A DNA stretch of 64,000 nt from Mycobacterium sp. SMC-4 (lineage in GTDB: Bacteria > Actinomycetota > Actinomycetes > Mycobacteriales > Mycobacteriaceae). Position numbers and translations under genes: made by a program. The notes below the pieces were generated by a model that was not told the origin of the DNA, did no database searches, and saw only the letters and a list, made by a program, of their open reading frames with translations. The stretch is taken from NCBI RefSeq assembly GCF_025263265.1, contig NZ_CP079869.1:1922001-1986000 (forward strand). Direction: 5' to 3'. Position 1 is the first letter of the stretch; the number at the start of each line of letters is the position of its first letter. Below are positions 1 to 9,080 of this stretch, piece by piece.

Positions 1-490
1 CGGCAACCTGCTGGGAATGCTTCCCGGCGCCGGACAGATGAAGGATGCGTTGGCCGCCGTCGACGACAGCCAGCTCGATCGGGTGCAGGCCATCATCCGC
101 GGCATGACGCCCGCGGAACGCGCCGACCCGAAGATCATCAACGCCTCGCGGCGGCTGCGCATCGCCAACGGCTCGGGGGTGGCGGTCTCGGAGGTCAACC
201 AGCTCGTCGACCGATTCTTCGAAGCCCGCAAGATGATGTCGCAGATGGCGGGCCAGATGGGCATGCCCTTTGCCCGCAAGAGCAACCGCAAAGCAGCCAA
301 GGGCAAGAACAAGCGGAAGAAGGGTGGTAAGGGCCCCACGCCGCCCAAGGCGCGCAATCCGCTGGGCGCGGGCATGGCCGGTCTGCCCCCGGGCTTCCCG
401 GACCTGTCGAACATGCCCAAGGGTCTCGACGAACTGCCGCCGGGTCTGGCCGACATCGACCTGTCGAAGCTGAAGTTTCCGAAGAACTAG
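1..490 (+). CDS. ffh: Signal recognition particle protein Ffh, C-terminal part (5' truncated by window edge)
   Basis: Only the M domain and tail are present; the reading frame is already open at base 2 and the GTPase (NG) domain lies outside the window. The visible part starts with the methionine-rich GNLLGMLPGAG segment, then the helices that bind SRP RNA and signal peptides (M-rich stretch around ARKMMSQMAGQMGM), a lysine-rich linker, and a Gly/Pro/Leu tail ending LKFPKN, as in mycobacterial Ffh. Ffh binds 4.5S RNA and targets nascent membrane proteins to FtsY/SecYEG. Its neighbour order (amidohydrolase, dac, rpsP) matches the M. tuberculosis ffh region. The internal ATG at base 17 is not a real start. 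Confidence 0.93.
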   Translation, partial: GNLLGMLPGAGQMKDALAAVDDSQLDRVQAIIRGMTPAERADPKIINASRRLRIANGSGVAVSEVNQLVDRFFEARKMMSQMAGQMGMPFARKSNRKAAKGKNKRKKGGKGPTPPKARNPLGAGMAGLPPGFPDLSNMPKGLDELPPGLADIDLSKLKFPKN

Positions 491-503
491 TGGCGATGAG
501 CGC

Positions 504-1616
504 TTGCGCGAAGAGCGGATGACCATGCCGGCCGGCGCTGCTCTGCACGTCCGTGGACGCGGCCTGCCCGATGGTGAACCCGTCGAGTGGTGGATCGTCC
601 ACGGCACATTGAGCGCCGAGCCGGTCCGTGGTGCGCAGACGATCTTCGGCGCCGACGGCGACAGTGGCTGGATTCTGCCCGGCCTGGTCGACGCCCATTG
701 TCACGTGGGCCTGGGCCCGCAGGGAGAGATCCCGCTCGATGAAGCGGTCGAGCAGGCCGAAGCTGAGCGCGCCGTCGGGGCCCTGCTGCTGCGCGACGCG
801 GGTTCGCCGACCGACACCCGAGGCTTCGACGAGCGTCCGGAGCTACCGCGCATCATCCGGGCCGGGCGTCACCTGGCGCGCCCCAAGCGCTACCAGCGGG
901 ATTTCGCTCTCGAACTCGAAGACCCCTGGCAGCTTCCCGAGGCGGTGGCCGCCCAGGCTCGCTGGGGAGACGGCTGGGTGAAGCTGGTCGGGGATTGGAT
1001 CGATCGGGACACCGGGGACCTGGCGCCGCTGTGGGCCGACGACGTACTCGAGGCGGCCATCGCCGCCGCGCACGCCAACGGGGCGCGGGTGACCGCACAT
1101 GTGTTCAGTGAAGACGCGCTGCCCGGACTCATCACCGCAGGTATCGACTGCATCGAACATGGCACCGGACTGACCGAGGACACCGTGGACCTGATGGTCG
1201 AGTACGGGACCGCACTGGTCCCGACGTTGATCAACATCGAGAACTTCCCCGGGATCGCCGACGCGGCGCACCGCTACCCGCGCTATCAGCAGCACATGCG
1301 GGCGCTGTACCGCAGCTGTCGGGAGCGCATCGCCGCCGCCCGCGAAGCCGGTGTGCCCATCTACGCCGGATCAGATGCCGGCAGCGCCGTCGCGCATGGT
1401 CGCATCGCCGACGAGGTCGAGGCGCTCAAGGGTGTCGGCATGAGCCCCACCGAGGCGCTGGGCGCGGCCTGCTGGGACGCCCGGGAATGGTTGCGCCGGC
1501 CGGGGCTGCGGCACGGGGCCTCGGCAGATTTGGTGTGCTTTGCCGACGACCCGCGATCGAGCGCGGCGGTGCTGGCGAACCCGACATTGGTGATGCTGCG
1601 CGGTGTCGTCTACTAG
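504..1616 (+). CDS. Amidohydrolase family protein (Rv2915c-like)
   Basis: Predicted metal-dependent hydrolase of about 370 residues. The N-terminal strand leads into the metal-binding D-A-H-C-H-V-G motif (His65 and His67 if the TTG start is used), followed by an IEHGT motif in mid-protein and the metal Asp in YAGSDAGSAVAHGR, the usual order in imidazolonepropionase/prolidase-type amidohydrolases. The substrate is unknown. It lies 13 bp after ffh in the same orientation, the arrangement of ffh and Rv2915c in M. tuberculosis. The start is ambiguous: TTG at 504, ATG at 519 or ATG at 525 are all in frame; 525 gives a tidy N-terminus (MPAGAALHVRG). Confidence 0.85.
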   Translation: MREERMTMPAGAALHVRGRGLPDGEPVEWWIVHGTLSAEPVRGAQTIFGADGDSGWILPGLVDAHCHVGLGPQGEIPLDEAVEQAEAERAVGALLLRDAGSPTDTRGFDERPELPRIIRAGRHLARPKRYQRDFALELEDPWQLPEAVAAQARWGDGWVKLVGDWIDRDTGDLAPLWADDVLEAAIAAAHANGARVTAHVFSEDALPGLITAGIDCIEHGTGLTEDTVDLMVEYGTALVPTLINIENFPGIADAAHRYPRYQQHMRALYRSCRERIAAAREAGVPIYAGSDAGSAVAHGRIADEVEALKGVGMSPTEALGAACWDAREWLRRPGLRHGASADLVCFADDPRSSAAVLANPTLVMLRGVVY

Positions 1617-1634
1617 CTGGGTAGCGCCACGACC

Positions 1635-2489
1635 CTAAGGCTGCGCGAAGCCCCAATCCAACAGCCGGATCGCATGCCCGTAGAGATCACCGGTGCCGTA
1701 CATCTGCACGACGACCAGTCGCCGGTTTCCGCGCTGGGCGGCACCGACGTAGGTCTTGCGGGCCAAGTTGGTGTAGCCGGTCTTCCCGCCGAGGCTGCCC
1801 GGATACCGCTTGAGCAGCTCGTTCTGATTGTGGATGGTCTTGCCCGGAAACTGCGCCGACGGTGAACCCATGATGTGGGCGATCAACGGATACCTCAGCG
1901 CCGCACGCATGATGACCGCGAGATCGTGTGGTGTGGTTGATGATTCCCAGCCGGGGCCGTCCAGACCGGACGGCGAGGACGCCCTGGTGGCCCTCGCGCC
2001 GACGAGTGCGGCCTTGCGATTCATCGCGGCCACAGCCACCCGTTGCCCGCCGAGCATGTCCGCCAACATGTTGGCTGCGTCGTTGCCCGAGACCATCAGA
2101 ATGGCCTCGACCAGCTGTCGGGTGGTGTAGGCCTGGCCGGGTTTGAGTCCGACACAGGAGCATTCGACGGTGGTGTGGGACGCATTGGCGCGGGCGAAGC
2201 TCTCCGGGCGCAGGTGGTCGAGCGCCACCATGGCCATGAGCACCTTGATGGTGCTCGCCGGTGCGTAGTTGCCGTACGGATCGCGACTGGCCAACACGCG
2301 ACCGGTGTCGAGATCGGCGAGCAGCCACGCTTTGGCGGGGCCATCGGGAACCGGTTGGGCCGCAGCCGCTTCGGCAGGCTGCGCGATCGCTGACGAACCA
2401 GGGGGTAGCAGGGCGGTCACCAGGGCCGCGCACAGGGCGAGCGCCAACCCCGCGAACCGTCTTCGCACGCTTGGCGACGTTAACGGCAC
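1635..2489 (-). CDS. D-alanyl-D-alanine carboxypeptidase (DacB-like), copy 1
   Basis: Low-molecular-weight penicillin-binding protein (S11 peptidase) that trims the terminal D-Ala from peptidoglycan stem peptides outside the membrane. All three active-site motifs are present: S79-T-I-K82, S134-G-N136 and K236-T-G238. An N-terminal signal peptide (RR followed by a hydrophobic run to about residue 37, AIAQPAEA) indicates export. Two Cys (C110, C112) near the second motif are shared with the adjacent paralog and could form a disulfide. It is convergent with the amidohydrolase gene and corresponds in position to dacB2 (Rv2911). A second dac gene lies 73 bp upstream on the same strand. Confidence 0.93.
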   Translation of the reverse strand: MPLTSPSVRRRFAGLALALCAALVTALLPPGSSAIAQPAEAAAAQPVPDGPAKAWLLADLDTGRVLASRDPYGNYAPASTIKVLMAMVALDHLRPESFARANASHTTVECSCVGLKPGQAYTTRQLVEAILMVSGNDAANMLADMLGGQRVAVAAMNRKAALVGARATRASSPSGLDGPGWESSTTPHDLAVIMRAALRYPLIAHIMGSPSAQFPGKTIHNQNELLKRYPGSLGGKTGYTNLARKTYVGAAQRGNRRLVVVQMYGTGDLYGHAIRLLDWGFAQP

Positions 2490-2562
2490 CCGGACTCGAT
2501 CCGTGCGCGATCAGGTCTCCATCGGGTATCGACTCCGCGTGTCGCGTTTGGGTTGTCCGGGC

Positions 2563-3462
2563 TTAGAGTCGACTGACTCCCGCGTCGGGGCTCAGCGCGA
2601 AGCCCCAATCGAAAAGGCCCGCCGCCTGGTCCCAATATGTCGGCGCGCCTTCGACGTTGACGCCGTACATCAGAGCGACCACCAGATGCCGGCTGCCGCG
2701 TTGGGCACCACCGACGAAGGTCTTGCGCGCGATGTCGGTGTATCCGCTCTTGCCGCCGAATGTTCCGGGGTAACGGTGCAGCAGCTCGTCCTGGTTGACC
2801 AACACCCGGTCACCGGTTGCGGTGGGGAAGACCGCCGTCGGCTGCGCGGTGATCTGGGCAAACACCGGATTGGCCATGGCGGCCCGGAAGATGACGGCCA
2901 GATCCCGCGGAGAGGACCAGATCTCGATTCCTGGGCCGTCCAGTCCGGAGGGCGAGCCCGCCTGGGTCGCGTGGGCTCCGAGTGCGGCGGCCTTGGCGTT
3001 CATCTTGGCCAGCGCGACGTCGTGTCCACCGAGCATGGTCGCCAGGGTGTTGGCCGCGTCGTTGCCCGACACCAGCAGCAGCGCCTCCAGCAGTTGGCGC
3101 GTGGTGTAGGTCATGCCCGGTGTCACACCCGCGCAGTTGCATTCGACCTCGGTGTCGGCTTGGTTGGCCACGACGGTGGCCTCGAGCGGCAACTCGTCGA
3201 GGACAGTCTGGGCGAGCAGCACCTTGATGGTGCTTGCCGGGGCGTACCGGCCGTCCTGGTTACGTCCGGCCAGAATGGCGCCGGTATCCATGTCGGCCAG
3301 GACCCACGCCTGCGCCGGACCGTCGGGTACCGGTGCAGAACCCGCCGGCTGGCTGATGCCCGCCGGCACCCCGACCGCGGGCGCAGCGGTGACAACGCCG
3401 GCTGTGGCGGTTGCGACCAGGCTGAGCGTGACACCCACACATACGAGAAGCCGTGACGTCAT
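2563..3462 (-). CDS. D-alanyl-D-alanine carboxypeptidase (DacB-like), copy 2
   Basis: Second S11-family carboxypeptidase of 299 residues, clearly a tandem paralog of the gene at 1635-2489: same PASTIKVL, VSGNDAAN and GGK(S/T)GYT motifs in the same spacing, the same ECxC pair and the same DLAVI..A segment. Active residues are S77-T-I-K80, S132-G-N134 and a KSG third motif in place of KTG. An N-terminal hydrophobic signal peptide ends near AAPAVG. The two copies probably form one minus-strand transcription unit and act in the periplasm on peptidoglycan. The KSG variant is seen in other members and need not impair activity. Confidence 0.92.
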   Translation of the reverse strand: MTSRLLVCVGVTLSLVATATAGVVTAAPAVGVPAGISQPAGSAPVPDGPAQAWVLADMDTGAILAGRNQDGRYAPASTIKVLLAQTVLDELPLEATVVANQADTEVECNCAGVTPGMTYTTRQLLEALLLVSGNDAANTLATMLGGHDVALAKMNAKAAALGAHATQAGSPSGLDGPGIEIWSSPRDLAVIFRAAMANPVFAQITAQPTAVFPTATGDRVLVNQDELLHRYPGTFGGKSGYTDIARKTFVGGAQRGSRHLVVALMYGVNVEGAPTYWDQAAGLFDWGFALSPDAGVSRL

Positions 3463-3520
3463 GACGGTCGAGTGTAAGCACGGTCCCGGGGATCGTGCAT
3501 CGTGTTGAATCGTGCAGGTG

Positions 3521-3943
3521 ATGACTCTTGGGGAGATCTCGGACCGCCTGGAGATCCAGCAGTTGCTGGTCGATTACTCCACGGCCATCGACCAGCGCCG
3601 CTTCGACGACCTCGATGCGGTGTTCACCAGCGACGCCTACATCGACTACCGGGTATCGGGTGGCATCGACGGTCGCTTCGGCGAGGTCAAGGCCTGGCTG
3701 AAAGAGGTGCTGCCGAACTTCCCCGCGTACTACCACATGCTCGGCAACATCGACGTGCGGTTGAACGGCGACCAGGCGACGTCGCGGGCGATCTGCTTCA
3801 ACCCGATGGTGCTCGGGGGCGCGGCCGAGCAGCCCCAGATCTACTTCGTTGGGATCTGGTACGTCGACGAGTTCGTGCGTACCGAGCAGGGCTGGCGGAT
3901 GAGCCGACGGGTGGAGGAGAAGTGCTTCGACAAGCTGGTCTGA
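3521..3943 (+). CDS. SnoaL/NTF2-like protein (Rv2910c position)
   Basis: Small (about 140 residues) alpha+beta cone protein of the SnoaL-like/NTF2 superfamily: N-terminal helices EISDRLEIQQLLVDYSTAID, then DDLDAVFTSDAYIDYR, a beta sheet, and a C-terminal WRMSRRVEEKCFDKLV. Members are polyketide cyclases, dehydratases, isomerases or ligand-binding proteins; no function can be assigned here. It occupies the Rv2910c position between dac and rpsP. Starts at GTG 3512, GTG 3518 and ATG 3521 are possible; ATG 3521 (MTLGEIS) fits the usual family N-terminus. It is convergent with another SnoaL-like gene, with a hairpin between them. Confidence 0.75.
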   Translation: MTLGEISDRLEIQQLLVDYSTAIDQRRFDDLDAVFTSDAYIDYRVSGGIDGRFGEVKAWLKEVLPNFPAYYHMLGNIDVRLNGDQATSRAICFNPMVLGGAAEQPQIYFVGIWYVDEFVRTEQGWRMSRRVEEKCFDKLV

Positions 3944-3961
3944 GCCGGTTCCGGACCGGCT
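3943..3961. terminator. Short hairpin between convergent genes
   Basis: AGCCGGT, a 5-base loop TCCGG, then ACCGGCT form a perfect 7-bp stem followed by TT. It starts on the last base of the upstream stop codon and ends four bases before the stop of the convergent gene, where a bidirectional terminator would be expected. The U-tract is short, so this is tentative. Confidence 0.45.
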
Positions 3962-3964
3962 TTC

Positions 3965-4459
3965 TCAGCGCACGAGCCGGCGCGCCACTGCACCGGCAGC
4001 CTTCTTGATGCGGTCGGACAGGTACACCGACGTCAGCATGTTGAAGATGTCTTCCCTAATCCGGGTCAACGTGGAGCTGGTGAAATACCACTGCCCGTCC
4101 ACCTTCTCGTAGGTCTCGTGATAGTGCCCATAGCCGCGCAGATTGACGCCGGGGGCCAGCCGCACCACGTCTTCGAGCGCCCATATCGCGCGGGCCGTTG
4201 TGGTTGAGGTGAACTCGATCTCGGGTGCGTGCACCTGGTGCACGGTGGCGCGTTCGCCCACGCTGCGCCGGGTGAACGCGACGAAATCGTCGGCGCCGAC
4301 GATGAGTTTGCCGCCAGCCGGTGAGGTGTCGCTGCGAAAGTCGTCGGCGAACAGCATCCGCCATTCGGCCCATTTCTTGGTGTCCAGCAGGCGGCAGTAC
4401 CGGGCTTTGAGCTGTTTGATCTCCTCCAGCTCGGCCAGCCGCGCGCTCCCGTCGGTCAC
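3965..4459 (-). CDS. SnoaL/NTF2-like domain protein
   Basis: NTF2-superfamily protein of about 164 residues. The N-terminal helix LAELEEIKQLKARYCRLLDTKKW followed by MLFADDFRSD is the typical SnoaL_4 opening, and the sheet strands ATVHQVHAPEIEF and GYGHYHETYEKVDGQWYF complete the fold. Catalytic assignment is not possible. The frame is open far upstream, but it would run into mgtE; GTG 4459 gives a family-length protein, and ATG 4504 (179 residues) is the alternative. It is divergent from mgtE. No close counterpart stands at this place in the M. tuberculosis order that I recall. Confidence 0.72.
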   Translation of the reverse strand: MTDGSARLAELEEIKQLKARYCRLLDTKKWAEWRMLFADDFRSDTSPAGGKLIVGADDFVAFTRRSVGERATVHQVHAPEIEFTSTTTARAIWALEDVVRLAPGVNLRGYGHYHETYEKVDGQWYFTSSTLTRIREDIFNMLTSVYLSDRIKKAAGAVARRLVR

Positions 4460-4543
4460 GGTCGCAGCGTACGGCACAGTCACCGGTGATTGTGGCCGGT
4501 GCATCGGGTTCTGCAAGCCGGTGTTCACCGCCATCGTGTAGTG

Positions 4544-5902
4544 ATGACCGACATGGCAGCTACTCCGTCGGAAACCCAGGTCAAGTCGATCAGGCGGGCA
4601 TTGGAGGACGTTGATCTGCCGGCTTTGACCGCTGCTTTGCGGCCGCTGTCGGCGGTTCAGATCGTCGGTCTGCTGGAACGGTTGGACAGCCGGGACCAGG
4701 CGGTGCTCTACCGGGTGTTGCCCAAGGGGCAGGCCCTGGAGGTGTTCGAGCGGCTCGACCCGAGTTTGCAGCGCGATATCGTCGGCGGGCTGCAGGACGA
4801 CGCGGTGGCCACATTGTTCGCCGACCTCGACCCCGACGACCGGGTGGAGTTGCTCGACGAACTCCCGGCGAAGGTGGCAGCGCGGTTGCTGCGCGGGTTG
4901 CCGGCACCGGAACGCGACCTCACCGCGGGGATGCTGGGCTACCCGCAGAACTCCATCGGCCGGCGAATGAGCCCGGAGTTCGTTTCCGTGCGCTCGTCGA
5001 TGACCGCGGCGCAAGCCATCGCCCGGGTGACGGGCAGGCTCCGCGACGCCGAAACGATCTACACGTTGCCCGTGGTCGAGGAGGAACGCGTCCTGGTCGG
5101 CGTGGTCAGCTTGCGTGCGCTATTGGCCGCAGCCTCGGACACCACGGTCGGTGCGGTGATGTCGGCTCCGCACTGGGCGCGTTCCACCGAGAGCGCCGAA
5201 ATCGCCGCCCGCCGCTGTGCAGACCTCAAAGTGCTGGCACTTCCGGTCGTCGACAACGAGACACGACTGGTGGGAATCCTCACCGTGGACGACGCGCTGC
5301 GGATCTTGGAGACCGCCGAATCCGAGGATCAGGCCCGCATCAGTGGTACCGAGCCGTTGCGCCGGCCCTATCTGACCGCGCCGGTGACCAGCCTGGTCCG
5401 CGCTCGGGTGGTGTGGCTGCTGGTGCTGGCGATCGGCGCGACGCTGACCGTGCAGGTACTCGAAGTCTTCGAGTCCACCCTGGAGGAAGTCGTCACGCTT
5501 GCACTGTTCGTGCCACTGCTCATCGGCACCGGCGGCAACACCGGCAACCAGGCTGCCACGACGGTCACCCGCGCGCTGGCGCTCGGCGACGTCGGGCCAC
5601 GCGACCTCGGCAAGGTGTTGTTCCGCGAACTGCGCGTCGGGGTTGCGCTGGGTGTGTTGCTCGGCGGCCTGGCCTACCTGGTGACCAGCCTGATCTACGA
5701 CCCGGCGATCGGCTCGGTGATCGGGTTGACTCTGGTGAGCCTGTGCACCATGGCCGCGACCGTCGGGGGTGTGATGCCGCTGTTCGCCCGGGCGATCCGG
5801 GTCGACCCGGCGGTCTTCTCCAACCCGTTCATCTCGACGTTTGTCGACGCGACCGGACTGATGATCTATTTCCTGATCGCCAAGTCGGTGCTGGGCATCT
5901 GA
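4544..5902 (+). CDS. mgtE: Magnesium transporter MgtE
   Basis: Inner-membrane Mg2+ channel of about 452 residues, the usual MgtE size. Domain order is textbook: N-terminal superhelical MgtE_N domain (repeated LDPDDRVELLDELP-type units), a CBS pair (YTLPVVEEERVLVGVVSLRALL and LKVLALPVVDNETRLVGILTVDDALRIL), a connecting helix, then five C-terminal membrane helices starting VWLLVLAIGATL. The signature GTGGNTGNQAATTVTRALALG lies in the pore region. Cytosolic Mg2+ binding to the N and CBS domains gates the pore. GTG 4541 or ATG 4544 is the start. The gene is divergent from the SnoaL-like gene and sits between two parts of the conserved ffh-rnhB block, which suggests an insertion relative to M. tuberculosis. 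Confidence 0.95.
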   Translation: MTDMAATPSETQVKSIRRALEDVDLPALTAALRPLSAVQIVGLLERLDSRDQAVLYRVLPKGQALEVFERLDPSLQRDIVGGLQDDAVATLFADLDPDDRVELLDELPAKVAARLLRGLPAPERDLTAGMLGYPQNSIGRRMSPEFVSVRSSMTAAQAIARVTGRLRDAETIYTLPVVEEERVLVGVVSLRALLAAASDTTVGAVMSAPHWARSTESAEIAARRCADLKVLALPVVDNETRLVGILTVDDALRILETAESEDQARISGTEPLRRPYLTAPVTSLVRARVVWLLVLAIGATLTVQVLEVFESTLEEVVTLALFVPLLIGTGGNTGNQAATTVTRALALGDVGPRDLGKVLFRELRVGVALGVLLGGLAYLVTSLIYDPAIGSVIGLTLVSLCTMAATVGGVMPLFARAIRVDPAVFSNPFISTFVDATGLMIYFLIAKSVLGI

Positions 5903-5929
5903 ATTGCGATTTCCGCTGCGGCGAGCCGT

Positions 5930-5940
5930 TCTGGCACAAT
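5930..5940 (+). promoter_or_regulatory. TCTGGCACAAT element upstream of rpsP
   Basis: The 11-mer TCTGGCACAAT occurs 134 bp before rpsP and again at 9231-9241, 138 bp before rplS. Equal placement before two ribosomal-protein genes suggests a shared promoter -10 region or leader element. Which promoter box it represents is not clear from sequence. Confidence 0.35.
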
Positions 5941-6074
5941 GAGCCGCTGTCCACGTGCGGCTTCCCGTCAGGGATGGGCCGTACGGCGGTCACACACGTA
6001 AGGCAAAACCGGATCGGGCAACCCGCCCGCATCGCTGAATTGTCAGCGTGGCAAACGCAGTAGGAGTGTCGTTC

Positions 6075-6620
6075 ATGGCTGTCAAGATCAAGCTGACCCG
6101 GCTGGGCAAGATCCGCAATCCCCAGTACCGCATCATCGTCGCCGATGCCCGAACCCGCCGCGACGGACGCGCCATCGAGGTCATCGGCCGTTACCACCCC
6201 AAAGAAGACCCCAGCCTGATCGAGGTGAACTCCGAGCGCGCGCAGTACTGGCTGGGCGTCGGTGCGCAACCGACCGAGCCGGTCCTGCAGCTGCTCAAGA
6301 TCACCGGTGACTGGCAGAAGTTCAAGGGCCTGCCGGGCGCGGAGGGCACGCTGAAGGTCAAGGAACCCAAGCCATCCAAGCTGGACCTGTTCAACGCCGC
6401 GCTGGCCGAGGCCGAGGGCGGCGCCACCACCGAGGCCACCACGCCGAAGAAGAAGAAGGCGCCCGCAGCCAAGAAAGCCGAGCCGGCGGCATCCGACGTC
6501 GAGGCCACCGCTGACCCTGCCGGCAACGCCGACAAGTCCGAACCCGCCGCCGAAGGCGAGGATGCCACCGTCGCCGGTGCCACCGAGGGTTCGGGCGATT
6601 CAGCGCCGGCGCAGAGCTGA
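6075..6620 (+). CDS. rpsP: 30S ribosomal protein S16
   Basis: Residues 1-85 ([57 protein letters not shown]) are the S16 core that binds 16S rRNA in the 30S body. A long C-terminal extension rich in Ala, Glu and Lys ([19 protein letters not shown]) brings the protein to 181 residues, as in other mycobacteria, while E. coli S16 has only about 82. The start is ATG 6075 with GGAG at 6063-6066; the in-frame ATG at 6048 lacks a Shine-Dalgarno and the upstream residues are not S16-like. First gene of the rpsP-KH-rimM-trmD operon. Confidence 0.97.
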   Translation: MAVKIKLTRLGKIRNPQYRIIVADARTRRDGRAIEVIGRYHPKEDPSLIEVNSERAQYWLGVGAQPTEPVLQLLKITGDWQKFKGLPGAEGTLKVKEPKPSKLDLFNAALAEAEGGATTEATTPKKKKAPAAKKAEPAASDVEATADPAGNADKSEPAAEGEDATVAGATEGSGDSAPAQS

Positions 6621-6628
6621 GACCGACG

Positions 6629-6871
6629 ATGAGCTCTGTCGTCGTTGACGCCGTAGAACACCTGGTCCGCGGCATCGTCGACAATCCCGACGACGTGCGT
6701 GTCGACATGGTGACCAACCGGCGCGGCCGTACCGTCGAGGTGCACGTGCATCCCGATGACCTCGGTAAGGTCATCGGTCGCGGAGGTCGGACCGCCACCG
6801 CATTGCGCACCCTGGTCGCCGGCATCGGCGGCCGTGGCATCCGCGTCGACGTCGTCGACACCGACCGGTAG
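6629..6871 (+). CDS. KH-domain RNA-binding protein (KhpA/Rv2908c family)
   Basis: Compact 80-residue single KH domain. The GxxG loop is in [16 protein letters not shown] (about residues 44-59), which contacts single-stranded RNA. It lies 8 bp after rpsP and before rimM, the conserved position of the small KH protein in Gram-positive bacteria (KhpA, formerly YlqC) and of Rv2908c. KhpA proteins bind many RNAs, often as a complex with KhpB/Jag, and affect cell envelope growth in firmicutes; the role in mycobacteria is less clear. Confidence 0.92.
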   Translation: MSSVVVDAVEHLVRGIVDNPDDVRVDMVTNRRGRTVEVHVHPDDLGKVIGRGGRTATALRTLVAGIGGRGIRVDVVDTDR

Positions 6872-6906
6872 CACCGCTTGCGCAGCGCAGGATCGAACGG
6901 GGCCTG

Positions 6907-7443
6907 ATGGAACTGGTGATCGGTCGTGTGGTCAAGGCGCACGGCGTCACCGGTGAAGTCGCCGTCGAAGTCCGTACCGACGACCCCGAAGCCCGCTTCG
7001 TCGCCGGCGCGACGCTGCGGGGCCGTGCCCCAAAGGGGGGCGCGCAGCGCGACTATGTGGTCGACTCGGTGCGGTCCCACGGTGGACGCCTGTTGATGCG
7101 CTTGGCCGGGGTCGGCGATCGTGCAGCCGCAGACCAGTTGCGTGGGACGTTGTTCGTCGTCGATTCCTCGGAGCTGCCCCCGATCGAAGACCCCGACGAG
7201 TACTACGATCACCAGCTCGAAGGGCTGACGGTCTGGACGGTCCACGGAGAACGGGTCGGCACCGTGGCAGAGGTGCTGCACACGGCCGCAGGCGAATTAC
7301 TGTCGGTGCGCACCGGCGCCCATGCCGGCGCTGCCGGAGACGCCGAGGTGCTGGTGCCGTTCGTGTCGGCGATCGTGGTGGCGGTATCGCTGGAAGATCA
7401 GAAGGTGACCATCGATCCCCCCGAGGGCCTGCTCGATCTTTAG
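6907..7443 (+). CDS. rimM: Ribosome maturation factor RimM
   Basis: 178 residues with the N-terminal RimM beta-barrel ([31 protein letters not shown]) and C-terminal PRC-barrel ([45 protein letters not shown]). RimM binds S19 and helps mature the 3' domain of 16S rRNA in the 30S subunit. It is located between the KH gene and trmD in the conserved ribosome-maturation operon; trmD starts 12 bp after the stop. Confidence 0.95.
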   Translation: MELVIGRVVKAHGVTGEVAVEVRTDDPEARFVAGATLRGRAPKGGAQRDYVVDSVRSHGGRLLMRLAGVGDRAAADQLRGTLFVVDSSELPPIEDPDEYYDHQLEGLTVWTVHGERVGTVAEVLHTAAGELLSVRTGAHAGAAGDAEVLVPFVSAIVVAVSLEDQKVTIDPPEGLLDL

Positions 7444-7455
7444 AGAGGTGGATCC

Positions 7456-8142
7456 GTGCGGATAGACGTCGTCACCATCTTCCCGGAATTTTTGCAGCCG
7501 CTGCGACAATCGTTGCCCGGCAAGGCAATCGAGACGGGTATCGTCAACCTGGCGGTGCACGATCTGCGTAACTGGACCCACGACGTCCACCGGTCGGTCG
7601 ACGATTCGCCCTACGGAGGTGGTCCGGGGATGGTGATGAAAGCCCCGGTGTGGGGTGAAGCACTCGATGAGATCTGTTCTCCGGAAACGCTTCTGGTGGT
7701 TCCGTCGCCGGCGGGCCGACTTTTCCGGCAATCGGTGGCCCAACGCTGGAGCGGCGAGGCCCACCTGGTGTTCGCCTGCGGCCGTTATGAGGGTATCGAC
7801 CAGCGGGTGATGGACGACGCCGCGCGGCGGATGCGGGTCGAAGAGGTGTCGATCGGTGATTACGTCCTGCCGGGTGGGGAGTCGGCAGCGGTGGTGATGA
7901 TCGAGGCGGTGGTGCGGTTGCTACCTGATGTACTTGGTAATCCTGCTTCGCACCAGGATGATTCGCATTCGGAGGCGGTTGACGGCTTGCTGGAAGGGCC
8001 GAGCTACACGCGTCCGCCGAGCTGGCGGGGTCTGGACGTGCCCGAGGTGCTGCGCACCGGTGACCATGCTCGCATTGCCGCGTGGCGCCGCGAGCAGAGC
8101 CGCCAGCGCACCGCCGAGCGCCGGCCAGACCTGCTCGACTAG
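7456..8142 (+). CDS. trmD: tRNA (guanine-N1)-methyltransferase TrmD
   Basis: SPOUT-class methyltransferase that makes m1G37 in tRNAs reading CCN, CUN and CGG codons, preventing +1 frameshifting. Visible signatures are [13 protein letters not shown] at the N-terminus, [27 protein letters not shown] and the SAM-binding trefoil-knot segment [17 protein letters not shown]. It starts with GTG 7456, preceded by GAGAGGTGG. At 228 residues it is of normal length. The stop overlaps the lppW stop on the opposite strand by 4 bp. Confidence 0.97.
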   Translation: MRIDVVTIFPEFLQPLRQSLPGKAIETGIVNLAVHDLRNWTHDVHRSVDDSPYGGGPGMVMKAPVWGEALDEICSPETLLVVPSPAGRLFRQSVAQRWSGEAHLVFACGRYEGIDQRVMDDAARRMRVEEVSIGDYVLPGGESAAVVMIEAVVRLLPDVLGNPASHQDDSHSEAVDGLLEGPSYTRPPSWRGLDVPEVLRTGDHARIAAWRREQSRQRTAERRPDLLD

Positions 8143-9080
8143 ATGCGGCCCTCCGGGAACATCGTGCGCACCGCGTCGGTGATGGTGGCGCGCGCGGTGT
8201 CGGCGTCGGTCGGCTGCATGGAGCCGATGGCCATCACGTAGCGGTGGTCGGTGCCGATGACTCCGGTCGACAGATGCATCCAATCGGCGCCCACGCAGCA
8301 CATCCAGCCCTGCTTGACTGCGACGCGCTCGGCGGGCAGACCCTCGGGGATGCCGAAGCGCTGCGGGTAGACCCCGCCGGGCACCATCCCGTCTGGTGCG
8401 GTCGGTGTGGAGGCGGCCAGGTTGTCGAGGATGATGCGGGCCTGTGCTGCCGGCAGCCCGCCGGAACCGGCCAGCAGCATGTCGTAGTAGCGGACCAGGT
8501 CAGTAGCGGTGCTGGTGGTGTTGAACCAACGCCCATTGCTGGGCGGGCGGGTTGCCGACAGCCGGTAGCGGTCGACGATCCGGTCGACGATCGCGCTGCC
8601 TCCGCTGCGGTTCCAGAACACCTCCGCGGCGCTGTCGTCGGAGGCGCGCAACATCACGTCGAGGTCTCGTCGGTCCTGCGGCGACAGCGTGGTTTTGCCC
8701 TGGGCCACCTGCAGCAGCAGGTCGTCGGCGATGAACACCTTGACCACCGAGGCGATGGCGATGGTTCGGTTGTCCCCGTTGGTCACCAACTGGCCGGTGT
8801 TGCGATCGAGCACGGCCGAGGTGATGTCAGCGCCGGCCCGGGCGGCTTGCGCGGTGGCCTGCCGTTCGCGTTCGGCGAGGCCGACGAAGGCCAGAGCAGG
8901 CTCATCTGGGGGACGGACGGGCAGCGGGGCCATCGTGCCCAGGGGCGCGACGACAGTGGAAGGCGGGCCCGAAGGCACCGGTGGCACGCCGTGGACCTGC
9001 GTGTGACACGCGGTGAGGGTCAGCAGGGTGGCCATCAGCGCAGCCGTGGTGGTGACCAGCCGGTACGGCCGCCGTCGCAT
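8139..9080 (-). CDS. lppW: Lipoprotein with beta-lactamase-like serine hydrolase fold (LppW)
   Basis: 313 residues starting at ATG 9080 (MRRRPYRL); the frame is open upstream to 9302, but the segment [10 protein letters not shown] (lipobox Cys25) places the signal peptide here. The exported domain resembles class A beta-lactamase/DD-peptidase folds: S111-V-V-K114 matches SxxK, and SDDSAAE lies where SDN is expected. A clear KTG is missing (KQGW near the C-terminus), so enzymatic activity is uncertain. The position between trmD and rplS, on the opposite strand, is exactly that of lppW (Rv2905). Confidence 0.87.
   Translation of the reverse strand: MRRRPYRLVTTTAALMATLLTLTACHTQVHGVPPVPSGPPSTVVAPLGTMAPLPVRPPDEPALAFVGLAERERQATAQAARAGADITSAVLDRNTGQLVTNGDNRTIAIASVVKVFIADDLLLQVAQGKTTLSPQDRRDLDVMLRASDDSAAEVFWNRSGGSAIVDRIVDRYRLSATRPPSNGRWFNTTSTATDLVRYYDMLLAGSGGLPAAQARIILDNLAASTPTAPDGMVPGGVYPQRFGIPEGLPAERVAVKQGWMCCVGADWMHLSTGVIGTDHRYVMAIGSMQPTDADTARATITDAVRTMFPEGRI

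Noticed and set aside
2269..3456. 395-codon plus-strand open frame
   Set aside because: It lies antisense to the two dac genes, whose motifs are unmistakable; high GC gives long antisense frames. No domain is visible in it.
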